From DAOUVR01 sp034430535 (lineage in GTDB: Bacteria; Chloroflexota; Dehalococcoidia; E44-bin15), in contig CAYUCL010000001.1 of NCBI GenBank assembly GCA_964443325.1, positions 135,483 through 199,482 of the forward strand: 64,000 nucleotides of DNA. The letters run 5' to 3'. Shown piece after piece: positions 34,339-42,162 of this stretch. Made by a program: the position numbers and the translations under genes. Below the pieces are notes generated by a model, which was given only the letters and a program-made list of their open reading frames with translations, did no database searches and was not told where the DNA came from. Every line of letters begins with the position of its first letter. Position 1 is the stretch's first letter.

Positions 34339-35549
34339 AACAAGATGATAGAAAGGGAATCTGGGGTGTCAGCCGCAATGTCTTCTTCCTCGGCTGGGCG
34401 AGCTTCCTCACCGATACCTCCAGCGACATGATATTCAATATGTTCCCCCTCTTCCTTTCGCAGGTGCTGGGCGTTGGTGCGACGTTCATCGGCCTTATCG
34501 AGGGACTGGGTGACAGCGCCGCCACTGCGCTGAAGCTGGTGAGTGGCTGGGCCAGCGACAAGTTGGAAAGGCGGAAGGGGCTGACCGTCATGGGTTACAC
34601 TCTCTCTACCATCGCCAAGCCTTTTCTCCTGCTCGCCACAAGCGGTGGTGCAGCTCTCGCCATCCGTTTCTTCGAACGCGCTGGCAAGGGAATCCGCACC
34701 TCGCCCCGCGATGCTTTGGTTGCCGATTCAACGACACCACAGAGGATGGGACGAGCCTTCGGCTTTCATCGCGCCCTGGATAGCGCCGGAGCTATTTCCG
34801 GCATCGCCATCGCCGCTGTTGTTGTGTACTTGGTACAGGGCTGGGACGTAACTCTGTCCTTATTGAGCTTTCGATGGCTGGTCATCATTAGCGTCATCCC
34901 CGCAGTGCTTGCCGTCCTGGTCATTATCTTTTTCGTGCGTGAGGGTAGAGCCTCCCAATCCAAGGGGGGAGAGGTCGGCACAGCATCCGCAGGGAGGGGC
35001 TTCGACAGGCGGTTCAAGATCTTCCTGGGAATAATGCTCCTCTTCACCCTGGGCAACTCCGCCGATGTCTTCCTCATACTGAGGGCAAGCAATATCGGCC
35101 TATCCCCAATACATATCCTTCTTATGCTCATCCCGCTAAATCTGGTCTATGCGGCAACCTCTTATCCCTTTGGCCGGCTATCGGACAGGCTAGGCCGGAA
35201 GAGGATTATCATCGCCGCATGGGGAATATATGCCCTCACCTATCTCGGGTTTGCCGTGGCATCGCCAACCTGGCACATCGTATACGTTATCCTGCTCTTC
35301 GCCCTCTACGGGGTCTACTACGGAGCAGCAGAGGGGGTGACCAGGGCCTTTGTTGCCGATATGGTGCCCAAAAAGAGAAGGGGGACTGCTTATGGCCTTT
35401 ACCATGGTGCGATTGGGCTCAGCCTGCTGCTGGCGAGCGTAATCGCCGGGCTACTGTGGGATGCGGTGAGCCCAGCAGCGACCTTCTACTTCGGGGCGGC
35501 AATGGCCGGGGCGGCGATGCTTGGGTTTGCCCTACTAATCAAAGAATAG
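34335..35549 (+). CDS. MFS efflux-type transporter controlled by PadR
   Basis: A 404-residue, about 12-helix permease. The N-terminus WGVSRNVFFLGWASFLTDTSSDMI and the second block ERAGKGIRTSPRDALVADS are typical of a widespread bacterial MFS group annotated as drug or unknown-substrate exporters. The motif A-like loop is SDKLERRKGL, and a second is SDRLGRKRI. Coupled to PadR by an ATGA overlap, so probably an inducible exporter. Not closely related to the tandem MFS pair at 26809-29428. Confidence 0.8.
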   Translation: MKQDDRKGIWGVSRNVFFLGWASFLTDTSSDMIFNMFPLFLSQVLGVGATFIGLIEGLGDSAATALKLVSGWASDKLERRKGLTVMGYTLSTIAKPFLLLATSGGAALAIRFFERAGKGIRTSPRDALVADSTTPQRMGRAFGFHRALDSAGAISGIAIAAVVVYLVQGWDVTLSLLSFRWLVIISVIPAVLAVLVIIFFVREGRASQSKGGEVGTASAGRGFDRRFKIFLGIMLLFTLGNSADVFLILRASNIGLSPIHILLMLIPLNLVYAATSYPFGRLSDRLGRKRIIIAAWGIYALTYLGFAVASPTWHIVYVILLFALYGVYYGAAEGVTRAFVADMVPKKRRGTAYGLYHGAIGLSLLLASVIAGLLWDAVSPAATFYFGAAMAGAAMLGFALLIKE

Positions 35550-36130
35550 AAAGCCTTCCCAATACTTGTTGAGCTTATAAGTAGGGGCGTTCAATTGAAC
35601 GCCCCTACAAGGGGAGGGGTGAGGGGGTACCCTTAGACAGGACCGCACCCTCTCCCTTCAAGGGAGAGGGGATTAGATTCTTCGCTACACTCAGAATGAC
35701 AATAATGGTATAGCGGGGGCCTGGGGATGTCCCCCATATGTCATTGCGAGGCGCGCCAGCGGCGAAGCAATCTTGGTGCGGGGGAAGAGAATAAGTACTC
35801 CCTCCCCTCGCCAGAGGCGAGTCGGTCGACAGAGTCGCTCGCCAGAGGCGAGTCGCCTATGGAGACCTCAGGAGACCTTTGGAGACTGTCGGGAGGTCCG
35901 ATTCATCAGACCCCGATCTGGCGGAAGAGGTAGAGGGAGGGGGAAACTTCACCTTCACCCTCACCCTAACCCTCTCCCTTCGAGGGAGAGGGGATGAGAT
36001 TCTTTGCTTCGCTCAGAATGACAAAAGGAGACATTATGTTCGGAGTCGGAATGCCACAGAGTATAGCTTGACTCCAAACATACGGATGATAAGCAGTGTA
36101 CTCCCTCGACGAGCTACAACGCTTATGTTA
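35550..36130. repeat. Repeat-rich intergenic region (R4 and R5 fragments)
   Basis: No gene seen. Recognisable pieces are two copies of a CTCTCCCTT-AGGGAGAG-GATTCTT-CAGAATGAC repeat (R5; about 35647-35700 and 35963-36021), one R4 copy (35741-35772) and short CTCGCCAGAGGCGAG duplications around 35815-35855. Similar pieces occur near 39.7 kb, 42.0 kb and 48.7 kb. Confidence 0.6.
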
Positions 36131-36133
36131 AGA

Positions 36134-36173
36134 TTGTACCTAACAGTACAAGATGGAAAACATGTGGTATAAT
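36134..36173 (+). promoter_or_regulatory. Promoter with inverted repeat upstream of the NYN gene
   Basis: TATAAT at 36168-36173 is preceded by TGG (extended -10). A perfect inverted repeat TTGTAC-N6-GTACAA (36134-36151) covers the -35 position, so a repressor site is likely. Confidence 0.5.
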
Positions 36174-36232
36174 CATTTTTAGTAGATTGCGAGTATCGTA
36201 GATATGGCTCATCATATGTCGAGGAGGGGTTT

Positions 36233-36823
36233 ATGGAAGATAGAGTGGCGATATTCATAGACGGGAGCAACCTGTATCATGCCCTGCGCTCCAACCTGCG
36301 GCGCTATGACCTGAACTTTGCCAATTTCGCCAGTAAGCTCTGTGGGGAAAGGCGTCTGTTCCGCGTATACTACTACAATGTGCTGCAAGAGCCAGGCCAG
36401 CGCACTGAGGGCCACCGCGAGCAACAGGACTTCCTCAATGCCCTTCGCGAAACGTCGTACTTAGAGGTGCGACTGGGAAGCACCAAGCTGGCACAGGGTA
36501 TCCCTGTGGAAAAGGGTATCGATGTTATGCTTGCAACAGACCTGCTGCTTTTTGCCTGGAACAACCTCTACGACGTGGCGGTGCTGGTAAGCGGGGATTC
36601 GGACTTCGCCTATGCCCTTCAAGCGGTGAAAAACATGGGCAAACACGTCGAGGTGGCCTACTTTGAAAGCAATGTGTCCAAGGACCTCCTCGATGTGGCT
36701 GATGTCAGGCACCTGCTAGACCGAAACTCCTTTAAGGGGTTGTGGATAAGCAAACACCCTCCCAGACGCAAAAGGGCAGGCGCGCCAACAGCCAAGGGTG
36801 CCCGCGGCCAAGGCGAACAATAG
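36233..36823 (+). CDS. NYN domain protein (PIN-like ribonuclease fold, LabA/DUF88 type)
   Basis: A 196-residue NYN-domain protein. The acidic residues expected for a PIN-like metal site are visible: FIDGSNLY near the N-terminus, KGIDVMLATDLL in the middle and LVSGDSDFAYAL, then VEVAYF. The C-terminal tail is basic and low in complexity (PPRRKRAGAPTAKGARG), perhaps for nucleic acid binding. ATG follows a GAGGAGGGG-type site. It stands alone between repeat-rich gaps, with its own promoter. RNase activity is inferred from the family. Confidence 0.8.
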   Translation: MEDRVAIFIDGSNLYHALRSNLRRYDLNFANFASKLCGERRLFRVYYYNVLQEPGQRTEGHREQQDFLNALRETSYLEVRLGSTKLAQGIPVEKGIDVMLATDLLLFAWNNLYDVAVLVSGDSDFAYALQAVKNMGKHVEVAYFESNVSKDLLDVADVRHLLDRNSFKGLWISKHPPRRKRAGAPTAKGARGQGEQ

Positions 36824-36879
36824 GCCTCGCAGTGTCCAACGGCAGCGCCTTACGCCATCGCAGCGCAATAGAACATACA

Positions 36880-37140
36880 CATCGATGATTGGCAGCGACA
36901 CGCAGGCGGCAACCGAGGGTCTGAATAAATTTCTGCAACCGTGGCATGAAGCTGTGGCCGACTCGGCAAGAGAACAACAGGCAGTCCTGAGACGTCTCCC
37001 GTTCAGCAAGAGATTAAGGCGGTGTATATACAGAAGTGGCGAGGGACAGAACGGAGGCAGGCACATAACATGCCGAGCCACAGATATCGCTTCCCTAGCT
37101 CCAGCACCCGCGCTAGGTTCTCGTACTTAGGCGAGGCTTA
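36880..37140 (+). pseudogene. Possible decayed gene remnant
   Basis: Between the NYN gene and the alcohol dehydrogenase, a frame encodes EGLNKFLQPWHEAVADSAREQQ, which resembles the N-terminus of GH3-like acyl-adenylate proteins. It then loses the frame, while another frame continues EIKAVYIQKWRGTERRQAH. No intact domain exists. The assignment is tentative. Confidence 0.2.
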
Positions 37141-37149
37141 GGGATTAGA

Positions 37150-38151
37150 ATGAAAGCCCAAGTTCTGAAGCAGATTTCCCCAGTTGAAAATCGGCCTCTG
37201 GAATTGGTAGACATGCCAGTCCCTCAGCCGACATCAAAAGAGATTCTGGTGAGGGTCTCGGCCTGCGGGGTTTGCCACACCGAGCTGGATGAAATCGAAG
37301 GAAGGCTTCAGCCAAAACTTCCTGTAGTCTTGGGTCATGAAATCGTTGGCAAAGTAGAAATCCTGGGTTCGGGTGTGACCAGATTCAACGTCGGAGACCG
37401 AGTGGGCATTGCCTGGATATACTCCGCCTGTGGAAAATGCCACTTCTGCAAAGCTGGCAATGAAAACCTGTGCTACCAGTTTCAAGGCACGGGGTGCCAT
37501 GCCAACGGTGGCTATGCAGAATACACCGTGGTCTCCGAAGATTTCGCCTACCCGATTCCTGACAGGTTCACCGATTCTCAGGCAGCTCCTCTTCTGTGTG
37601 CCGGAGGAATCGGGTTTCGAGACCTAAAGCTTTCAGGGATCACGCCCGGGCAGAGCTTGGGGCTTTTCGGATTCGGAGCCTCAGCCCACATCGTGATTCA
37701 GGTGGCCAAATACTGGGGTTGCGAGCTTTTTGTCTTCACCAGAAGCGAAGAGCATCGCAATTTGGCCAAGAAACTGGGAGCAGCCTGGACGGGTAGAGCA
37801 GAAGATGAGCCTCCGAAAAGGCTCGACTGCGCAATTGATTTCACACCGGTGGGAGAGACAGTCCCTAGCGCTCTGAGAGTGCTGGAAAAAGGCGGAAGAC
37901 TGGTGATGGCGGTGATTCGAAAGAGAAATCCTATCCCGCCCCTGGACTATGCTCAGTTACTGTGGGATGAAAAAGAAATAAAGAGTGTAGCCAACATTAC
38001 CAGGAGGGATGTGGAGGATTTCCTTCCTCTGGCTGCCGAAATCCCGATTATCCCTGAGGTTCAGGATTTCAAACTGGAGGAGGCAAACGAGGCCCTGGTT
38101 TTGCTGAAGCAGGGGAAGATTCAGGGAGCCGTAGTTCTGAGAATGGATTAG
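37150..38151 (+). CDS. Zinc-dependent alcohol dehydrogenase
   Basis: A 333-residue medium-chain dehydrogenase. The catalytic zinc ligands are in CGVCHTELD (first Cys) and GHEIVG (His), and the structural zinc loop is CGKCHFCKAGNENLC with four Cys. The nucleotide-binding motif is degenerate: GLFGFGASAHIVIQVAK. It resembles the AdhA subgroup that lacks one helix and acts on primary alcohols or aldehydes with NAD(P)H. Convergent with an MFS gene after 5 bp. Physiological substrate unknown. Confidence 0.85.
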   Translation: MKAQVLKQISPVENRPLELVDMPVPQPTSKEILVRVSACGVCHTELDEIEGRLQPKLPVVLGHEIVGKVEILGSGVTRFNVGDRVGIAWIYSACGKCHFCKAGNENLCYQFQGTGCHANGGYAEYTVVSEDFAYPIPDRFTDSQAAPLLCAGGIGFRDLKLSGITPGQSLGLFGFGASAHIVIQVAKYWGCELFVFTRSEEHRNLAKKLGAAWTGRAEDEPPKRLDCAIDFTPVGETVPSALRVLEKGGRLVMAVIRKRNPIPPLDYAQLLWDEKEIKSVANITRRDVEDFLPLAAEIPIIPEVQDFKLEEANEALVLLKQGKIQGAVVLRMD

Positions 38152-38155
38152 TGGG

Positions 38156-39394
38156 CTAAGGTTGGGTGAGGCTGCTGTCCTTAGGACGCCCCTTAGGACC
38201 TGTTTCCGGGATTAGAAGTCCAGCGACGACCAGTAAAAAGGGGAAGCCGCACGTTATCGCTAGGGCCAGCTTGAGGGAACCAAAAGCATCGGCGATATAT
38301 CCCGCCATTATCGGCCCCAAGGCAGCCCCGGCAGTAAACACACTCACAATGAAGGCCGTAGCCACGGCTATTTCGCTGGTCTTGATACCGGGAAGCTCAT
38401 AGGGTATGGTCATGATAATGGGGAAATACACCTCCGAAAGCCCCCACAGCGTCCACAGAATAGCAAGCACGGCAAAGGAGTGGGAGAAAAGTATGCCCAG
38501 GGTTAAGAAGGGCAAGAATAACCCGGGAAACCATAGTAAAGGCTTCCGGCGGCCGATCTTCTGTGAGATGATACCACCGAGTAAGCAGCCAACCACGAAC
38601 CCATAGTAGGTAAGTCCCATACAGTAGCTGGCCCTCTCCAGCGAGATAAAGCCTTCTGACAGGGCAAACCTTGGCCACAGTGTTTCCATGGCTCCAAAGC
38701 AAAGCATATCGCCGGTAACTCCCATTCCCAGCAACCACAGGGCTTTATACTTCAAGACAGCCTTAATAGGAGACGACTCACGTGCTTCAACTGCAGTATC
38801 TGAGACAGGGGATGGGTTCTCGCGCCCCAGGATCATCCAGCCGATGAAGGTAAGTGCCGAAATAGCGCCAAACAGGTAAATGGCGTTCCTCCATCCGTTG
38901 AGCGCCTCTATGAGGTCGCCGGTAACGAATATGACCGTAGCTCCCGCTGCTCCCATGCCTAAGGTTAGCACGGTGTTTACCATGGTGATCTTGTTTGTGG
39001 GGAACCACTGCCGGATGAGTTGCGGTCGGGCGGGAATGCGGGCTAGAGTGATAGCTAGAAAGGCAACGCGGGCCACGAAGAGGACCCAGTAGTTAGGAGC
39101 CCAGCCCTGGAGGAAGAGCAGGGGCACACCGAGAAGGGTGGATAAGGCAACCAGCTTCTTGGGACGATAGCGGGCTAACAATGATGCGAAGGGCATGGCG
39201 AATAAGGCAGGCACCATCCAGTTGGACGAGCCCAGCCATCCCGCCTGGCTGAGGCTCATCCCCAGTTCATCGCTCATGGGGGGTAAGAAGACGCCCAGGG
39301 AAAACATAATGGCGTGCACCATGGAATCGACACCCAGAAACGCCCCTATTACTACCCAACCGTAGTTCAGCTTCCTTCCTGCGGGGCCTTCCAC
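38156..39394 (-). CDS. MFS transporter (OFA/CynX-like)
   Basis: A 412-residue permease with about 12 helices. The N-terminus YGWVVIGAFLGVDSMVHAIMFSLGVFLPPM is typical of MFS proteins in the oxalate/formate and monocarboxylate antiporter group. The second-half loop GGIISQKIGRRKPLLWFPG is motif A. It might import or export an organic anion; no operon partner helps. Distinct from the other three MFS genes in the window. Confidence 0.8.
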   Translation of the reverse strand: MEGPAGRKLNYGWVVIGAFLGVDSMVHAIMFSLGVFLPPMSDELGMSLSQAGWLGSSNWMVPALFAMPFASLLARYRPKKLVALSTLLGVPLLFLQGWAPNYWVLFVARVAFLAITLARIPARPQLIRQWFPTNKITMVNTVLTLGMGAAGATVIFVTGDLIEALNGWRNAIYLFGAISALTFIGWMILGRENPSPVSDTAVEARESSPIKAVLKYKALWLLGMGVTGDMLCFGAMETLWPRFALSEGFISLERASYCMGLTYYGFVVGCLLGGIISQKIGRRKPLLWFPGLFLPFLTLGILFSHSFAVLAILWTLWGLSEVYFPIIMTIPYELPGIKTSEIAVATAFIVSVFTAGAALGPIMAGYIADAFGSLKLALAITCGFPFLLVVAGLLIPETGPKGRPKDSSLTQP

Positions 39395-39908
39395 GGTGTT
39401 AGCGTTCAGGTGAGAATCAGCAGCTATCTTCTTAACCTCGTCTGGCCAGATTATGGGGGGGGGTGGAGCAGGGCAAGGATATATTATCCTCGGTTCTCCT
39501 ATAAGCTATTGTTGCTATGCTAATTTCTTACGCATCCCCTGTCAAGGTGGAAATGAATCCCTATATGTCTAGAGAGTCTGATTTCGTTCAAATAGATTAG
39601 TGACATGTTCTGGTCGTTGCGCGGCTTATGCCGCAGGGAGTGAGGAGATCCTCCCTCCCCTCGCCAGTCTCCAGAGGCGACTCGCCTTGGCGAGAGTCGA
39701 GTCCTTCTAAGAAGGACCGTCAAGGAAGGGGGGATGAGATTCTTCGCCGGAGCCTGCCCTGAGCGCCATGAGATTCTTCCCCTTCACTCTGTGAAGGGTC
39801 AGAATGACAATAAGCTGAAGGGGCTCAGAATGACAGAAAGGGCCATGGCATACCGTAGCGTCGCCACTTAGTGGCGAGGAATTGAAGGGGGCTGGGAATA
39901 AAAAAGCA

Positions 39909-39999
39909 TGGTGGGTGGAATGAGATGGAACCCACCTTGCCACATGAGATGTAAACGGTGGGTTTCGCCCTTCCGCTGAAGGGCTGCAGCCACTCTACT
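39909..39999. repeat. MITE-like repeat R3, copy b
   Basis: Matches 7054-7147 over most of its length, with more decayed ends (GTGGGTGG and CCACTCTAC). It keeps the central CCACCTT...GGTGGG pair and the CCCTTCCGCTGA block. Confidence 0.75.
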
Positions 40000-40020
40000 A
40001 TTCGGAGTCTGTCCAAGAAT

Positions 40021-40095
40021 GTAGTTGCCCATCCTTCCGTAGGATCTTCGATCTTTGAAGGATGGGGCAGATGGGCCTAATGAATCAGGCAATTA
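40021..40095. repeat. Dispersed repeat R2, copy b
   Basis: Starts GTAGTTGCCC and ends AGGCAATTAC. It contains an extra 14 bases or so between the two arms of the CATCCTTC/GAAGGATG pair compared with 6970-7030. Confidence 0.75.
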
Positions 40096-40132
40096 CTGTA
40101 TAGTGTTGTGTCCCCTTAACGGCTATTTTAGC

Positions 40133-40161
40133 TTGACAACTGTAAAGCGTGTCTCTACCAT
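40133..40161 (+). promoter_or_regulatory. Probable promoter of the acyl-CoA mutase gene
   Basis: TTGACA at 40133-40138, 17 bases, TACCAT at 40156-40161. The mutase ATG is about 140 bases downstream of the predicted start. Confidence 0.45.
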
Positions 40162-40302
40162 TGCCTCAATAGTGGAAAGACCTCGTGCCAACCACAGGCT
40201 AATTGATATGTCTGATCTTTTTAAAGCATATGATTCAAATCGAGTATCATTTCCAGAAGCATATAAGGACGAGGACAAAAATCGATCGCCGAGGGGTGCG
40301 CC

Positions 40303-41967
40303 ATGTTTGACAAGCGTTGGTTGGAGCAAATAAATAAGCGCAATATGGATTGGGAGAGGAAGGCATCCCTGTCGGGGGAAAGACAAAACCGCTTTGCCAC
40401 AACCTCTGGAATACCCATTAAACGGCTTTACACGCCGGTAGATATTGCCGGGATGGACTACTTAGCGAACGTAGGCTTTCCCGGTGAATACCCCTTCGTT
40501 CGCGGTATTCATCCGACGGGGCATAGAGGGCGGCTGTGGACCATGCGCATGTTCGCTGGTTTCGGCACTGCCGAGGAGACCAATCAACGCTTCAAGTATC
40601 TCCTCGACCATGGCGAAACGGGCTTGAGCGTCGCCTTTGATATGCCTACTCTTATGGGTTACGACACCGATGCCCCGGAGGCAGGAGGGGAGTTTGGTAA
40701 GTGTGGTGTGGCAATATCCTCCCTTGCCGATATGGAGGTGCTTTTTGATGGTATACCCATAGACCAGGTGACCACATCGATGACCATCAACAGCCCAGCG
40801 GCGGTGATCTGGGCTATGTACATTGTTGCCGCTGAGAAGCGTGGCATCCCTATGGAGAGTCTGGGGGGTACAATTCAGAACGATATCCTTAAGGAATACA
40901 TTGCCCAGAATGAATATCTCTTTCCACCGCAGCCTTCTATGCGTCTCGTTGTAGATACCTTCGAGTTCGGCACCAAGCACCTCCCACGATGGAATACCAT
41001 CAGCATCAGCGGCTATCATATTCGTGAGGCCGGGGCTACTGCCGCTCAGGAACTGGCCTTCACCCTGGCCGATGGCCTGACCTATGTACAGTCAGGTGTG
41101 GAACGAGGCTTGAAGGTAGACGATTTCGCCCCCAGACTGAGTTTTTTCTTCAACGCACATAATGACTTTTTTGAAGAGATTGCCAAGTTCCGCGCTGCCC
41201 GCCGCATCTGGGCAAGGGAAATGAGAAGCAGGTATGACCCCAAGGATGAGCGTTCTCTGTGGCTCCGTTTTCACACCCAGACCGCGGGCTGTACTCTGAC
41301 TGCCCAGCAACCGGAGAACAACAGCGTGCGTGTCGCCCTTCAAGCTCTAGCCGCAGTATTAGGTGGTACCCAGTCGCTGCATACCAACGCTCTGGATGAG
41401 GCCTGGGCTCTGCCTTCGGACAAGGCTGCTCTCATCGCTCTCCGGACGCAGCAAATCATTGCTCATGAGAGTGGTGTGGCGAGCACCGTCGACCCCCTGG
41501 GAGGAAGCTTTATGGTGGAGACTCTGACCAATGAGATGGAGAAGGCTTGCTCCGACTACTTCCGCAAGATAGATGCCCTGGGGGGCGTCATCCCGGCCAT
41601 AGATAAGGGGTTTTTCCAGCGTGAAATCGCTGAGGCTGCCTATCGCTATCAGCAGGAGATAGAGGACGAAGAGTGCATCCTGGTCGGAGTTAACGATTAT
41701 GTTGTCGATGAAACCCTGGCTATCCCCATCCTGGAGACGGACACCGAGGGCGAAAGAAGGCATCTGGAGCGTCTAAATCAGGTGCGCCGCCAGCGAGATC
41801 TCGCTGATGTGGAGCGGCGGCTCACCGAGCTTCGCCGTGCTGCTGAGGGAACGGAGAATCTCATGCCCTATCTCATGGAGGCGGTGCGTTCCTATGCCAC
41901 ACTGGGCGAGATCTGTGACGTGTTCCGCGAGGTATTTGGGGTTTACCGCCCGGCGGAGGTTCTGTGA
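40303..41967 (+). CDS. B12-dependent acyl-CoA mutase large subunit, isobutyryl-CoA mutase-like
   Basis: A 554-residue TIM-barrel subunit of the methylmalonyl-CoA mutase superfamily, without the C-terminal B12-binding domain, so a separate small subunit is needed and none is adjacent. Conserved blocks include YPFVRGIHPTGHRGRLWTMR, GLSVAFDMPTLMGYD, GTIQNDILKEYI, NTISISGYHIREAGA and LGGTQSLHTN. The two positions that bind the free carboxylate of methylmalonyl-CoA (Y89 and R207 in Propionibacterium) are F84 and Q202 here. This is the published isobutyryl-CoA mutase pattern. A111 is not Asp, which argues against 2-hydroxyisobutyryl-CoA mutase. ATG follows GAGGGGT. Confidence 0.85.
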   Translation: MFDKRWLEQINKRNMDWERKASLSGERQNRFATTSGIPIKRLYTPVDIAGMDYLANVGFPGEYPFVRGIHPTGHRGRLWTMRMFAGFGTAEETNQRFKYLLDHGETGLSVAFDMPTLMGYDTDAPEAGGEFGKCGVAISSLADMEVLFDGIPIDQVTTSMTINSPAAVIWAMYIVAAEKRGIPMESLGGTIQNDILKEYIAQNEYLFPPQPSMRLVVDTFEFGTKHLPRWNTISISGYHIREAGATAAQELAFTLADGLTYVQSGVERGLKVDDFAPRLSFFFNAHNDFFEEIAKFRAARRIWAREMRSRYDPKDERSLWLRFHTQTAGCTLTAQQPENNSVRVALQALAAVLGGTQSLHTNALDEAWALPSDKAALIALRTQQIIAHESGVASTVDPLGGSFMVETLTNEMEKACSDYFRKIDALGGVIPAIDKGFFQREIAEAAYRYQQEIEDEECILVGVNDYVVDETLAIPILETDTEGERRHLERLNQVRRQRDLADVERRLTELRRAAEGTENLMPYLMEAVRSYATLGEICDVFREVFGVYRPAEVL

Positions 41968-42111
41968 TTTGGAAGGTGAGCTTCACCTCTACCCTTCGGC
42001 AAGCTCAGGACAGGCCCTAACCCTCCCCCTCAAGGGGGAGGGAACAATAAAGGGGTGTCCCCAGAAGTACGTATCAGGGGGTGGTTGGGTCAAATGAATG
42101 GGTCCACCAGC
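41968..42111. other. Short intergenic gap with an R5-like fragment
   Basis: Contains CCCTTCGGCAAGCTCAGGAC and CTCCCCCTCAAGGGGGAG, related to the R5 repeats elsewhere. No gene seen. Confidence 0.5.
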
Positions 42112-42141
42112 TTGAATGAATGCCAGGTAGTGTGATATGAT
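42112..42141 (+). promoter_or_regulatory. Promoter of the double activase gene
   Basis: TTGAAT at 42112-42117, 18 bases, TATGAT at 42136-42141 with TGA before it (extended -10). The start codon is 22 bases downstream. Confidence 0.5.
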
Positions 42142-42162
42142 ATTATTAGTAGATAGCGCAAG

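Larger units (their letters stand above)
39395..40132. repeat. Repeat-rich intergenic region (R2, R3, R5 copies)
   Basis: No gene seen. R3b is at 39909-39999 and R2b at 40021-40095, adjacent as in the 7-kb pair but in swapped order. R5-like fragments (GAGATTCTT, CAGAATGAC) lie between 39730 and 39835, and CTCGCC duplications at 39658-39700. Confidence 0.7.

Noticed and set aside
34289..34591. Minus-strand frames across the PadR-MFS junction
   Set aside because: Shadows of two well-supported coupled genes on the plus strand.
40208..40333. Short frame MSDLFKAYDSNRVSFPEAYKDEDKN overlapping the mutase start
   Set aside because: Plausible composition but no ribosome binding site, no known family, and it runs out of frame into the mutase coding region.
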